Assembly (NCBI GenBank): GCA_001189495.1 | Contig: CP012068.1 | Location: 1,178,001-1,242,000, forward strand | DNA: 64,000 nt | Source: Eubacterium sulci ATCC 35585 | GTDB taxonomy: Bacteria; Bacillota; Clostridia; Peptostreptococcales; Anaerovoracaceae | Direction of reading: 5' to 3' | Shown: positions 36,597-45,650 of the stretch, piece after piece | Position numbering within the stretch: the stretch's first letter is position 1 | Layout: the number at the start of each line of letters is the position of its first letter | Notes under the pieces: model-generated | What the model was told of the DNA's origin: nothing | Seen by the model: the letters and a program-made list of their open reading frames with translations, nothing else | Databases searched by the model: none | Translations under genes and position numbers: made by a program

Positions 36597-37402
36597 AGTA
36601 TCACGCTCACTCTATCCATAGATGCAAAATCCGTCTCTGGTTTTATTTCGACCTTGAGAAGCTGCTTATCGCTATCATATCTTGTTTTAGATACCTTACC
36701 GATAATTATACCAGCCGGATATTCACCCATACCCGATGTTATTATAATATCTCCCTCACCCACATCTGATCTGCTATCTAGCATGTAACCAGTTAGCGCT
36801 CCATTGCTTGAAGCCTCAAGAATTCCCAAAGACTTCTTGTTATCCTGGGTGCAGAAGCTTATTTTGCTGGACTCATCTATTATAGGCAAAATCTTAGACC
36901 AGCCCTTGCCTGTGGCAATAACCCTGCCCACAAGGCCTTGTCCGTAAATTACTATATTTCCTTTTTGGATTTTACTCTCACTACCTCTATCGATAACAAA
37001 GGAATTTGTCCAGTTTGTTCCGTCAAAGGATGTAATCTTTGCCGTTACAATATCTGACTCTCCTTTGATAAAGTCGTAGTTGAGCGCCTTTTCAAGGGCT
37101 TTGAGCTTCTGAAGCTCATTTGCAGTCAATGTCATCTGGTTAACCTGCTGCTTAAGCTTACTATTTTCTTCTTTTAGCTTTTCGTTTTCCTTCATTAACT
37201 GTCTATATGAGAAGGCTCCACCTAAATTATCCCTGAGCGTACTGCCCAAGGATGTCATAGGTTTTTCTATAGCCATATATAAGCGATTAAAAACGCCGCT
37301 ACCTGAACTTCCGATTGAAAAGGTAAGTGCTAAAATTATGATCGCCGCAAATAATAATGAAAGCAACACGCTAATCAGTTTATGTCCCTTTATAAATTTC
37401 AT
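36593..37402 (-). CDS. mreC: rod-shape protein MreC
   Basis: A 269-residue protein with one membrane segment (about 11-30), a coiled coil (about 70-110, KENEKLKEENSKLKQQV) and an outer beta-rich domain with DRGSESKIQKGNIVI, GLVGRVI, SRSDVGEGDIIITSG and YPAGIIIGKV. MreC joins MreB filaments inside to PBP2 outside. Length is normal for Firmicutes. It lies 20 bases after mreB and overlaps mreD by 4 bases. Confidence 0.94.
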   Translation of the reverse strand: MKFIKGHKLISVLLSLLFAAIIILALTFSIGSSGSGVFNRLYMAIEKPMTSLGSTLRDNLGGAFSYRQLMKENEKLKEENSKLKQQVNQMTLTANELQKLKALEKALNYDFIKGESDIVTAKITSFDGTNWTNSFVIDRGSESKIQKGNIVIYGQGLVGRVIATGKGWSKILPIIDESSKISFCTQDNKKSLGILEASSNGALTGYMLDSRSDVGEGDIIITSGMGEYPAGIIIGKVSKTRYDSDKQLLKVEIKPETDFASMDRVSVIL

Positions 37403-37422
37403 TTGCGTTTCTCACTTCCTAC

Positions 37423-38463
37423 CTATCTACGTTTTACACTGGAAGCATGAATCTTAAGGGTTTCTATATTGTTTAGACTCATTCCAGTTCCAAGGGCAAC
37501 TGCCTCAAATGTATTTTCGGCAACTGTCGCCTTGATGCTTGTTCTCTTCTCTATAAGCTTGTCTAGATTATAAATTCTTCCGCCGCCTCCTGAGAGAACC
37601 ATACCACTTGAAGCGATATCTGCTGCGATTTCAGGTGGTGCTTTTTCTATTGTTGCTTTTACTCCATCTATGACTATATCTATAGACTCCTGTAAGCCAA
37701 GCATAATGTCTCTGTTTGTTACTTCTATGCTCTTTGGCAATCCTGATATGATGTCACGGCCGCTAGCCTGAACCGTCTTGATGATTTCGTCGCCATTTTC
37801 GTCAATATCTAGGCAAGCTGCACCAGCCTCTATCTTAAGCATCTCAGCTGTCTTCTCACCTATCATAAGAGCATATCTCTTACGCACATACTGAATTATA
37901 GCTTCGTTGAACTTATCTCCCGCATGTCTTATAGATGTGCTAGCTACTATACCACCAAGCGCTATAATAGCAATATCAGTTGTTCCTCCACCTATATCAC
38001 ATATCATGCAGGCAGTTGAACTATCAACATCAAGACCAGCACCTATCGCTGCAGCCATAGGCTCTTCTAGAATGTAAACCTCAGATGCGCCCATCTGTCT
38101 TACAACACCTTCAACAGCTCTTTTTTCTACTTCGGTAACTCCGCTTGGAACGCCAACAACTACTCTGAAGTTCTTAATCTTATTTCCGACAGCCTTGTCG
38201 ATAAATGCTCTAAGCATATCTCCAGTTCTATCAAAATCAGAAATTACTCCATCCTGAAGAGGTCTTACAACCATTATATTTGCTGGTGCCTTACCAATCA
38301 TCTCCTTAGCATCGTCACCGACAGCTAAAGTTACATTGCGCCTCTTATCTAGCGCAATTACAGATGGTTCGTTTAAGACAATTCCATTATCCTTAATGTA
38401 AATCAGCGTATTTGCAGTACCTAGATCAATACCCATATCCTTTGCTGATAAAAAATTCAACAT
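37423..38463 (-). CDS. mreB: cell-shape actin homologue MreB
   Basis: A 346-residue actin-fold ATPase. Phosphate 1 motif MGIDLGTANTLIY, VVGVPSGVTEVEKRAV, phosphate 2 motif CDIGGGTTDIAIIALGG, and the adenosine motif MVLSGGGGRI are all present. MreB filaments steer the elongation machinery under the membrane. GGAGGT lies 6 bases before ATG 38463; the frame reaches 38487 but that would include the ribosome site. It follows radC by 43 bases, the usual radC-mreB arrangement. Confidence 0.96.
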   Translation of the reverse strand: MLNFLSAKDMGIDLGTANTLIYIKDNGIVLNEPSVIALDKRRNVTLAVGDDAKEMIGKAPANIMVVRPLQDGVISDFDRTGDMLRAFIDKAVGNKIKNFRVVVGVPSGVTEVEKRAVEGVVRQMGASEVYILEEPMAAAIGAGLDVDSSTACMICDIGGGTTDIAIIALGGIVASTSIRHAGDKFNEAIIQYVRKRYALMIGEKTAEMLKIEAGAACLDIDENGDEIIKTVQASGRDIISGLPKSIEVTNRDIMLGLQESIDIVIDGVKATIEKAPPEIAADIASSGMVLSGGGGRIYNLDKLIEKRTSIKATVAENTFEAVALGTGMSLNNIETLKIHASSVKRR

Positions 38464-38506
38464 TACTTTACCTCCGTAGTATATCAAATGTAAACCGCAT
38501 GACCTT

Positions 38507-39181
38507 CTATATCAGTCCCATATCCGCCATGCTAGTGTACTCTCCATCACCTATTATCACATGATCGAGCACCTTTATTCCCAGTATTTTACCCGATTCA
38601 CAGAGCCTCTTAGTTGTCACTACATCTTCTTTGCTCGGACTTGAATCACCACTTGGATGATTGTGAACAAAGATAACTGATGCAGCGCTCATCCTCACAG
38701 CTAGAGTAAAAACCTCTCTAGGGTGTGCTGGAGCTCCGCTTAGTTCACCGACGGATACCCTATCGATGTGAAACACCTTACCCTTAACATCCATAAGCAG
38801 GCTGACAAAGCATTCCTTCTTAAGATGTCTCAGCTCAGGCATCATGAAGCTTGCCACATCATCTGCTGAGTTTATAGTAGCCATGCTGCTCTTCTTCTGG
38901 GTAAGCCTTCTGCCTATCTCTGCTGCTGCAGCGATTGCACAGGCCTTACTCTTGCCTATCCCATAAAAGCTAACAAGCTCCTTTGGACTTGCAGAAGATA
39001 TGCCATAAATACCAGACTCAAACTCGTTAATGATTTTGCCAGCAAGCTCAAGAGCTGAGTTTTCCTTCGTTCCAGTTCTAATTATCAAAGCAATAAGCTC
39101 AGTATTGGATAAAGAACCAACTCCATATGAAAAAGCCCTTTCCATGGGTCTTTCCGATTGTGGTAAATATTTGATTTTCAA
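38507..39181 (-). CDS. radC: RadC family JAB-domain protein, TTG start
   Basis: A 224-residue RadC protein. N-terminal helix-hairpin-helix region (SFYGIGKSKACAIAAAAEIGRR) and a C-terminal JAB1/MPN metal domain with FVHNHPSGDSSPSKED and DHVIIGDGEYTSMADMG. The role in bacteria is unsettled despite the DNA-repair name. There is no ATG near; the frame opens with TTG at 39202 or 39181. The second, preceded by AGAGGA, gives the family start xKIKYLPQSERPMERA and is chosen. First gene of the mre cluster. Confidence 0.9.
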   Translation of the reverse strand: MKIKYLPQSERPMERAFSYGVGSLSNTELIALIIRTGTKENSALELAGKIINEFESGIYGISSASPKELVSFYGIGKSKACAIAAAAEIGRRLTQKKSSMATINSADDVASFMMPELRHLKKECFVSLLMDVKGKVFHIDRVSVGELSGAPAHPREVFTLAVRMSAASVIFVHNHPSGDSSPSKEDVVTTKRLCESGKILGIKVLDHVIIGDGEYTSMADMGLI

Positions 39182-39305
39182 TGAATCCTCTCTTACCGAC
39201 AATCTTAAGTTAAATTCAAATTCACCCTATATTATACCATTAATATATTGCTCTTACCATGTTTATTGTTAAAGTTTCACATACAAAATGTGAACATTTC
39301 ATGTG

Positions 39306-39956
39306 CTATTTACCGTCTATATATGACTTAAGGCAAGCGATAACCTCGTCTATGTTCATTCCTGTAGTATCTAACACAAGCGCATCTTCAGCCGCTCTTA
39401 GGGGATTTAGTTCTCTGTTCATATCGTTATAGTCCCTTTGATTGATATCGCTTAAGACTTTATCAAAGCTCACTTCCTCGCCCTTTTCTATAAGCTCCTT
39501 GTATCTGCGATTTGCCCTTTCCTCTGCAGATGCAGTTATAAAGAACTTGAACTCAGCATCTGGCATAACGTTAGTACATATATCTCTACCGTCCATTACA
39601 AGGCTCTTGCTTCTGCCCATCTCCTTTTGGATTGCAACGAGCTTACTTCTTACGCTTCCAATCTTGGAGCAGTCAGATGCCATCATTGAAACCTCTGGAG
39701 TTCTAATAAAGTTGCTAACATCTTCTCCATCTAGGTATATATGCGAGTTTCTAAAGTCAATACTAGTCTTATCAAGCATCTCATTAAGCCTAGCCTCGTC
39801 ATCACAGCCTATGCCACTTCTGATCATCTTATATCCAACCGCTCTATACATAGCGCCAGTATCTACATAATCGATCCCATATTCACTTGCTAAAATCTTC
39901 GCTAGTGTGCTTTTGCCAGCGCCACCAGGACCATCTATAGCTATCCTCTTCAGCAT
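39306..39956 (-). CDS. cmk: cytidylate kinase
   Basis: A 216-residue CMP kinase. P-loop IDGPGGAGKSTLAK at the start, VDTGAMYRAVGY, SDCSKIGSVRSKLVAIQKEM, MDGRDICTNVMPDAEFKFF and a lid RANRRYKEL. It phosphorylates CMP and dCMP to the diphosphates. Length is normal for the Firmicutes type. It follows nrdR by 29 bases and precedes radC by about 120 bases, with no terminator seen. Confidence 0.95.
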   Translation of the reverse strand: MLKRIAIDGPGGAGKSTLAKILASEYGIDYVDTGAMYRAVGYKMIRSGIGCDDEARLNEMLDKTSIDFRNSHIYLDGEDVSNFIRTPEVSMMASDCSKIGSVRSKLVAIQKEMGRSKSLVMDGRDICTNVMPDAEFKFFITASAEERANRRYKELIEKGEEVSFDKVLSDINQRDYNDMNRELNPLRAAEDALVLDTTGMNIDEVIACLKSYIDGK

Positions 39957-39985
39957 ATTTGCTCCATTCTATACATCAAAACCAA

Positions 39986-40447
39986 CTATTTGTTCTTCTT
40001 TCCCACAAGGGCCTCGATTTCTTTGATGAAGGTATTCACATCCTTAAAAGATCTATATACTGATGCAAATCTAACATATGCAACCTCATCAAGGTCCTTA
40101 AGCTGTTCCATGACAAGCTCGCCAAGGAAGGTACTCTTAACTTCTTTTTCCATCATGTTGTTAAGGCCACGCTCTATACTGTCGACAACGCGCTCAATAT
40201 CAGCTAGTGCAACTGGTCTCTTCTCACATGCCTTTATAATGCCATTCATTAGTTTGTCTCTATCAAAGGCCTGGCGACTACCATCCTTCTTAATAATCAT
40301 TATTATGGTCGTCTCAACCTTCTCGTAAGTCGTAAAGCGCTTTACGCACTTTTCGCATTCTCTTCTACGTCTAATCGCCTTACCGTCGTCGATTGGCCTA
40401 GAATCAATTACCTTTGTATCTTCATTATCACAAAATGGACATCTCAT
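39986..40447 (-). CDS. nrdR: transcriptional repressor NrdR
   Basis: A 153-residue regulator of ribonucleotide reductase genes. N-terminal zinc ribbon [16 protein letters not shown] with [12 protein letters not shown], then an ATP-cone (about 49-139) that senses ATP/dATP. No nrd genes are near. GGAGATAAACAA precedes ATG 40447. Upstream, ACACTATAT at about 40510-40518 matches one half of an NrdR box, so self-control is possible but weakly supported. Confidence 0.96.
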   Translation of the reverse strand: MRCPFCDNEDTKVIDSRPIDDGKAIRRRRECEKCVKRFTTYEKVETTIIMIIKKDGSRQAFDRDKLMNGIIKACEKRPVALADIERVVDSIERGLNNMMEKEVKSTFLGELVMEQLKDLDEVAYVRFASVYRSFKDVNTFIKEIEALVGKKNK

Positions 40448-40564
40448 TTGTTTATCTCCGTATATATCTTCAATACTGTTATTTACTATGTTAATATTAC
40501 TTTTATTTTACACTATATGCCCCTCTTTTTCTACATCAAAATGTACTGCTGCTATTAAAGTCCA

Positions 40565-40598
40565 AAGAAAAACACAGCCCATATCACTATAGGCTGTG
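40565..40598 (-). terminator. terminator after the membrane foldase gene
   Basis: CACAGCC (40573-40579) pairs with GGCTGTG (40592-40598); on the minus strand it is followed by TTTTTCTTTGG. It lies 16 bases past the stop codon. Confidence 0.8.
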
Positions 40599-40613
40599 CC
40601 GATATAATCTCAT

Positions 40614-41786
40614 TTATTTAGAGCTGCTATTTTCTGATGTCTTTGCCTTCTTAGCCTGCTCCTCAGCTACGATCTTCTGGTATTCCTTCTGTGATACCTT
40701 CTTACCGTCCTTCATTACCTTGTCAAGAACCTTATCAAAGAGAACCTTCTGACGCCAATTCTGCTCGTCAGCATATGTTTCGATGTCCTTACCGAAAGCC
40801 TTCTTGAAGCTTTCCTCATCATATCCGTTATCCTCAAGGATCTTCAGAATTTCCTTCTTGTATTCTCTGTTGCTGAGCGAAATATTCTCTGAGCGAGCGA
40901 TGCTATACATAACCATTCTATTAAATACTATGTTCTTAGCATATTCTTGCTTTAGCTTCTCAAAACCCTTCTTGTCAGTTCTCATTACTGTCTTGAGATA
41001 TGTTTCCCACTCCATTCCATAGTTCTGAGCCTGAGCCTTATATGATTCCTCTAGCTTATTAGCCTGTGACATAGCCTCATTGAGTTCCTTCTCAGGATAC
41101 TTCTTAGCCTTAGACTTGTCTATTATTCTGCTCCAAAGTTCCTGCTTAACTGTGGAGTCTAGGCTCTTCTGTTTCTGGTTAAGAAGTTCCTTCTTAACAC
41201 CCTCTTTGTATTCCTTGACTGTTGTAAACTTGGAATTCTTCTTTACAAATTCTGTATTTAGTTTAGGAACTGAAATCTTCTTCTTGCTGTTAATTGTTAC
41301 TTTGAATTCTACAGCTTTGCCCTGAAGGTCAGTCTTACCATAGTCATCAGGGAATTTTAGGTTTAAAGTTACAGACTCTCCGACATTCTTACCAATCAGG
41401 CCCTCGACAAAACCGTCTATCATCTGAGTTGTACCAACTGTTATATCAGTTGATTCACTGCTTCCGCCTTCAAACTCCTTGCCGTCTATCTTGCCAACAA
41501 ATGAGATGTTAATTGTATCTCCATTTTCAACCTTACCCGTCTTGAAGTTCTCAGTCTTTGCAGCTTTCTGAAGTCTTCTCTGAATTTCTACATCAACCTC
41601 TTCATCAGTAACGCTGGCCTTCTGACTAGCATACTCTAGTCCCTTATAGTTGCCAACCTTGACGTATTTGCTTAGATCGTAGTTGTATTCTTTGGACTGC
41701 TTATTGTTAACAAATACTAGTATAATAGCGATAACAGCAACGATTGCAACAACAACGCCTGATCCTATAAGCAATTTCTTGTTCAT
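40614..41786 (-). CDS. membrane-anchored trigger-factor-like peptidyl-prolyl isomerase
   Basis: A 390-residue protein with one N-terminal membrane segment (about 5-24), then a short linker and regions that follow trigger factor: a VTDEEVDVEIQRRL helix, an FKBP-type domain (GDTINISFVGKIDGKEFEGG to AVEFKVTINSKKK, about 90-180) and a long helical C-terminal part. The ribosome-binding motif of real trigger factor is absent. I infer an outside-facing foldase, analogous in role to PrsA. It has no lipobox cysteine. GAGGAAGG precedes ATG 41786. It stands alone between promoter-size gaps and has its own terminator. Confidence 0.85.
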   Translation of the reverse strand: MNKKLLIGSGVVVAIVAVIAIILVFVNNKQSKEYNYDLSKYVKVGNYKGLEYASQKASVTDEEVDVEIQRRLQKAAKTENFKTGKVENGDTINISFVGKIDGKEFEGGSSESTDITVGTTQMIDGFVEGLIGKNVGESVTLNLKFPDDYGKTDLQGKAVEFKVTINSKKKISVPKLNTEFVKKNSKFTTVKEYKEGVKKELLNQKQKSLDSTVKQELWSRIIDKSKAKKYPEKELNEAMSQANKLEESYKAQAQNYGMEWETYLKTVMRTDKKGFEKLKQEYAKNIVFNRMVMYSIARSENISLSNREYKKEILKILEDNGYDEESFKKAFGKDIETYADEQNWRQKVLFDKVLDKVMKDGKKVSQKEYQKIVAEEQAKKAKTSENSSSK

Positions 41787-41920
41787 ATCATACCTTCCTC
41801 TTGAATTTATATAATTAATTATTATAAAAGTCTTACCCTCAGATTCTACCATTTCGTACAATCTTTTTCAATTAAAAAGCCGTATAATTCACTGAAAATA
41901 CACAATCCCACATACTTTTA

Positions 41921-41955
41921 TAAAAAAAGAGACGAACCCTTTTGGGCTAATCTCT
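41921..41955 (-). terminator. terminator after the small Cys-rich membrane gene
   Basis: AGAGA (41928-41932) pairs with TCTCT (41951-41955) and ACCC with GGG inside, leaving an internal loop. TTTTTTTAT follows on the minus strand. Confidence 0.6.
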
Positions 41956-41985
41956 AAAATAAATCACACTTGTCCAAAAACTGCA

Positions 41986-42201
41986 TTATTGCAAAGTATC
42001 CTCTGTCTTCTCTTTCTGCCCCATGTTCATGCACATTGAAGCCATGGCACATGAAGAACACGCTTCTTTTCTCTTAGAAAGCTCATCATCGCTTCTATCT
42101 TCAGCGTTCTTGCTAGCTACAATGACAGCTATAAAACAGAGTGCTGCAATAGCAACAGATGCAACTGCTATATATAATAAGTGACTCATAAAGTATTCCA
42201 T
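41986..42201 (-). CDS. small single-pass membrane protein with Cys-rich tail
   Basis: A 71-residue protein: short N-terminus, one membrane helix (about 8-29), a charged stretch, then CSSCAMASMCMNMG with three closely spaced cysteines and four methionines. The layout recalls FeoB-associated Cys-rich membrane proteins, which are thought to handle metal, but no feo gene is near. GGAG stands 8 bases before ATG 42201 and a terminator follows the stop, so expression is credible. A metal-binding or redox role is inferred from composition only. Confidence 0.68.
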   Translation of the reverse strand: MEYFMSHLLYIAVASVAIAALCFIAVIVASKNAEDRSDDELSKRKEACSSCAMASMCMNMGQKEKTEDTLQ

Positions 42202-42301
42202 ACAATCATCTCCTCATCAAGTCTATCAAATGTAATTATATATACATTCTACCACAAATATCAGCTTTTACACCACGCCCTGAAGAATTTCATATAGATT
42301 T

Positions 42302-43492
42302 CTAAATAAGACCTAGAATTTCGTCAAATATTTCCTTAGCAACCTCAGCCTTTGATTTCAATTCTAGTGATCTATGGCCATTCCTTGTAATCAAAGTAAC
42401 CGCATTAGTATCTGTCTTAAAGCCACTCCCTGCATCCTTTAGGTTGTTAGCCACTATCATATCAGCGTTCTTCTTGCTGAGCTTAGCCTTTGAGTTTTCT
42501 AGCATATTGTCAGTTTCCATCGAGAAGCCACATAAGAACTGCCCCTCTTTTTTGTTTTCTCCAAGATACTTAAGAATATCCTTTGTTCTCTTGAGAGGTA
42601 TAGATAGCTCTCCGTCCTTTTTCTTAATCTTGCTGTCCACATAGCTTTCTGGTGTATAGTCGGCTACTGCTGCGGCCTTTACAATTATATCCTGCTGATC
42701 TGACAAAGCAGTTACTGCATCAAACATATCTTTAGCTGAAGAGACTTCAACTATTTTTACGAAGTTTGGAATTTCTGCTGTCGTATTCGCCTTTACAACT
42801 GTAACTTCAGCTCCTCTTAGCATGGCTTCCTTTGCTATAGCAAAACCCATCTTGCCACTGCTGTGATTTGTTAGGAACCTAACTGGATCTAACGACTCCA
42901 TCGTAGCACCTGCAGTAACGAGAACCTTCTTGCCTAGCATGTCCTTTTCCCTTGCTATTTCTCTTTCTATTACATCAAAGAGAAAATCTGGCTCAGGCAT
43001 CTTTCCGGCGCCCGTATCTCCACATGCCAAAAGACCGTTCTGTGGCTCTACTACACCAATTCCATACTTCTTAAGTTTAGCGATATTGTCCTGCGTTATC
43101 TGGTTTTCAAACATAGCAGTGTTCATGGCAGGCGAAACTATCTTCTTGCACTTTGATGCTAGGAAAGTTGTCGTTAGCATATCATCTGCTATTCCGTTTG
43201 CAATCTTGGCGATTACATTTGCCGTTGCAGGCGCAATCATAAAGATGTCAGCCTTTTTCGCAAGCGATATATGCTCTACATCAAATTTGAAATTCCTATC
43301 AAAAGTATCCACATAGCATTTATTTCCCGTTAGCGTCTCAAAGACAAGCGGGCTAATAAACTCACATGCATTCTCAGTCATTATTACGTTTACATCTGCT
43401 TTTGTCTTTGACAAAGCACTTACTAGATATGCAGTTTTATACGCTGCAATTCCACCGCTTACTCCTATAATTATCGACTTATTTTCAAACAT
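42302..43492 (-). CDS. coaBC: bifunctional CoaBC (phosphopantothenoylcysteine decarboxylase and synthetase)
   Basis: A 396-residue fusion for coenzyme A synthesis. The N-terminal flavin decarboxylase CoaC shows GVSGGIAAYK, a histidine in VEHISLAKKADIFMIAPAT, and AMNTAMFENQ; the cysteine lid lies near GLLACGDTGAGKMPEP. The C-terminal synthetase CoaB has VTAGATMESLDPVRFLTN, KAAAVADYTP and a KRTKDIL segment. Both activities look intact. AGGAGC precedes ATG 43492. It comes after the HAD gene by 15 bases and the pair may form one transcript. Confidence 0.96.
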   Translation of the reverse strand: MFENKSIIIGVSGGIAAYKTAYLVSALSKTKADVNVIMTENACEFISPLVFETLTGNKCYVDTFDRNFKFDVEHISLAKKADIFMIAPATANVIAKIANGIADDMLTTTFLASKCKKIVSPAMNTAMFENQITQDNIAKLKKYGIGVVEPQNGLLACGDTGAGKMPEPDFLFDVIEREIAREKDMLGKKVLVTAGATMESLDPVRFLTNHSSGKMGFAIAKEAMLRGAEVTVVKANTTAEIPNFVKIVEVSSAKDMFDAVTALSDQQDIIVKAAAVADYTPESYVDSKIKKKDGELSIPLKRTKDILKYLGENKKEGQFLCGFSMETDNMLENSKAKLSKKNADMIVANNLKDAGSGFKTDTNAVTLITRNGHRSLELKSKAEVAKEIFDEILGLI

Positions 43493-43507
43493 TTTTGCTC
43501 CTAAATC

Positions 43508-44419
43508 TTATTCATTAAGATGCTTTGGTACTGAGTTTTTGTCAAAGCTATACTTTGATTTTTCATCCTCACATATATTATCAGCAATGCTTCCAATTCT
43601 GTTCATTATCCAAAGATAGGTCTGTGAACCTTCGCTATAGTCAGCTTCTGAGTAACCGTCTATTCTATCGTTCTTATGCAGTATATCTACCTGCTTAAAA
43701 GCATTTATATCGCCCTTAGGGTAGATTGCATACGTCGATCCACCGTTCCCTCTTACAACAGAAAATGCAGGGATATCACTTGGCCCATCTGCAATATAAA
43801 TCATGTTCTTTAGTTTGACTCTTCTAGCATCCTCTGGCATGGCGATATTTACATCTATCTCTGGGTGCTTGTTAACACCCTTGTTTATCTCAAAGATTGC
43901 TCTCGTCTTTGTCGTATTATCAACAGTGTAACCTATTTCTGCGATTCGTCTTACGCCATTTTGCTCATCTTCTATGAACTCACAGCCCCAAATACCGTCA
44001 ACATATTCAGCAATTTCACTACCCTGTATTATAGCTGCCATTCCCGTACTTACTATATAGTGCTCTAGCTTAATACCGCACTCTCGATAGTCCTCATTCT
44101 GGTCAATAAAGTCTTTGGTTTTTGTAAATAGTTCAGGTATGCCTGGATAAAACTTCAGTTCCTTGCCGAAACTCTTTAGCTTTTCGTTATTTAGGCCCTG
44201 CATACGGCCATCTCTTGCATCTCTGATAAACTGGTTGAGGTAGATTGTCTCAGGATTTACCCTTACTCCCTGCTCGCTCATATACTTTGCTGGAAGCGAT
44301 CCAACCTCACCCCAGAAGCTCTTTTCGTCTATTCCGTAGTACTTAAATATTGGCTCCTGCATGTATCCATTTAGGAGCGTCTTATCAAAGTCCCATACTA
44401 CCGCAATTATATTTGCCAT
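43508..44419 (-). CDS. HAD-superfamily phosphatase
   Basis: A 303-residue haloacid-dehalogenase-fold hydrolase. Motif I is VVWDFDKTLLNG near the start (DxD), motif II ends HYIVSTGM, and the late IADGPSDIPAFSVV is motif IV. Long cap sections lie between motifs I and II. It should be a metal-dependent phosphatase in the cytoplasm; substrate unknown. ATG 44419 after GAGGT is preferred to 44464, whose frame would start inside the rplT terminator. The gene is followed by coaBC. Confidence 0.82.
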   Translation of the reverse strand: MANIIAVVWDFDKTLLNGYMQEPIFKYYGIDEKSFWGEVGSLPAKYMSEQGVRVNPETIYLNQFIRDARDGRMQGLNNEKLKSFGKELKFYPGIPELFTKTKDFIDQNEDYRECGIKLEHYIVSTGMAAIIQGSEIAEYVDGIWGCEFIEDEQNGVRRIAEIGYTVDNTTKTRAIFEINKGVNKHPEIDVNIAMPEDARRVKLKNMIYIADGPSDIPAFSVVRGNGGSTYAIYPKGDINAFKQVDILHKNDRIDGYSEADYSEGSQTYLWIMNRIGSIADNICEDEKSKYSFDKNSVPKHLNE

Positions 44420-44440
44420 AAAATTACCTCGATAATTGCA

Positions 44441-44470
44441 AAAAAGACCCGGGAGAATTCTCACCGGATC
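44441..44470 (-). terminator. terminator of infC-rpmI-rplT
   Basis: GATCCGG-T-GAGA pairs with TCTCCCGGGTC (44446-44470; one bulged T, one G-U pair), then TTTTTTGC on the minus strand. Confidence 0.85.
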
Positions 44471-44484
44471 TGGATATTAAAAAT

Positions 44485-44844
44485 TTATTTTGCGCAAGCT
44501 TTCTTTGCTGTTTCACATAGCTGTGTGAATGCTGCTGCATCATAAATAGCCATCTCTGATAGCATCTTACGATTGATTTCGATTCCGCTCTTCTTGAGAC
44601 CATCCATCAAACGGCTGTATGAAAGATCGTTCTGTCTAGCAGCTGCATTGATTCTTGCAATCCACATCTGACGATACTGTCTCTTCTTTAGCTTTCTACC
44701 AACATATGCAGATCTAAGAGCTCTCATTACAGCAGGATTGGCTGCTCTAAATGTCTTGCTCTTGGAACCGTAATATCCCTTAGCTAACTTTAAGATTTTT
44801 TTATGTCTGCGGTGTGCAGTTACACCCTTTTTTACTCTTGCCAT
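44485..44844 (-). CDS. rplT: 50S ribosomal protein L20
   Basis: A 119-residue L20 with the usual basic N-terminus [30 protein letters not shown], and [20 protein letters not shown]. It binds 23S rRNA early in 50S assembly and, in Firmicutes, represses its own operon by binding the infC leader. GGGAGGAAGTAAA precedes ATG 44844; 21 bases separate it from rpmI. Confidence 0.98.
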   Translation of the reverse strand: MARVKKGVTAHRRHKKILKLAKGYYGSKSKTFRAANPAVMRALRSAYVGRKLKKRQYRQMWIARINAAARQNDLSYSRLMDGLKKSGIEINRKMLSEMAIYDAAAFTQLCETAKKACAK

Positions 44845-44865
44845 TTTACTTCCTCCCGATCCTGA

Positions 44866-45066
44866 TTATTTAGCCATTGATCTTAGCATTCTCTTAAGAT
44901 CAGCGCTTGATGCCAAAGTAGCCTTACGAAGGCCTCTCTTTCTCTTAGCTGTCTTCTTTGTAAGCTTGTGCGCCTTAAATGCCTTATTTCTCTTTATCTT
45001 GCCGCTTCCTGTAAGTTTAAGTCTCTTGCATGCTCCTCTGTGAGACTTCATCTTATTCTTTGCCAT
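44866..45066 (-). CDS. rpmI: 50S ribosomal protein L35
   Basis: A 66-residue basic protein, [19 protein letters not shown] at the start and [18 protein letters not shown] near the end, typical of L35. AAGGAGGTTCCAGC precedes ATG 45066. It is the middle gene of infC-rpmI-rplT. Confidence 0.98.
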   Translation of the reverse strand: MAKNKMKSHRGACKRLKLTGSGKIKRNKAFKAHKLTKKTAKRKRGLRKATLASSADLKRMLRSMAK

Positions 45067-45143
45067 TGCTGGAACCTCCTTATTATGAATAGCACCCTGC
45101 GTGCCCTACTCGTGTTGAATTTACATGTCAATCAAATTGAATA

Positions 45144-45650
45144 CTAATTTTTTGGTGCTAAGAACATCACCAAGCTACGACCTTCCATAACAGGGCGCTT
45201 ATCAACCACTGCTACATCCTCGCATAGCTCTGCAAATTTGTCCATAACTTCTCTACCCAGTGAAGTATGTCCAAGTTCTCTTCCTCTGAAACGAAGGCTT
45301 ACCTTAACCTTGTCTCCAGCCTTAAGGAACTTAGATGCTGTGCTTGCCTTAACCTGTATGTCGTGAGCCTCAATGAAAGTGCTCAATCTGATTTCCTTAA
45401 CCTGTGTGGTCTTCTGTTTCTTCTTCGCTTCTTTTTCGCGCTTCTGCGCTTCGTAGCGGAACTTACCGTAGTCCAAAATCTTACAAACCGGTGGCACAGC
45501 ATTAGGTGAGATGTTCACCAAATCTAGCTTGTGCTCGTCAGCAAGCTTAAGAGCATCCTCTCTGCTCATGACTCCAAGCATGTTGCCATCCTCGTCTATA
45601 ACTCTAAGTTGTTCTTCGCGTATTTCCTCGTTTATTCTGTTCTCTTTGAT
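45144..45650 (-). CDS. infC: translation initiation factor IF-3, ATC start
   Basis: A 168-residue IF3: N-domain IKENRINEEIREEQLRVID, linker rich in Lys (EKEAKKKQKT), C-domain VKEIRLSTFIEAHDIQVK and GREVMDKFAELCEDV. IF3 checks start codons and keeps 30S free. No ATG fits: the frame runs upstream to 45824 through a leader that codes no IF3-like sequence, while GGAGGT stands 6 bases before ATC at 45650, exactly at the family start. Rare start codons in infC are known to let IF3 limit its own synthesis. First gene of infC-rpmI-rplT. Confidence 0.93.
   Translation of the reverse strand: MKENRINEEIREEQLRVIDEDGNMLGVMSREDALKLADEHKLDLVNISPNAVPPVCKILDYGKFRYEAQKREKEAKKKQKTTQVKEIRLSTFIEAHDIQVKASTASKFLKAGDKVKVSLRFRGRELGHTSLGREVMDKFAELCEDVAVVDKRPVMEGRSLVMFLAPKN

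Noticed and set aside
40510-40518. NrdR box upstream of nrdR
   Set aside because: Only one half (ACACTATAT) of the palindrome matches, and a normal box is a full dyad usually in pairs.
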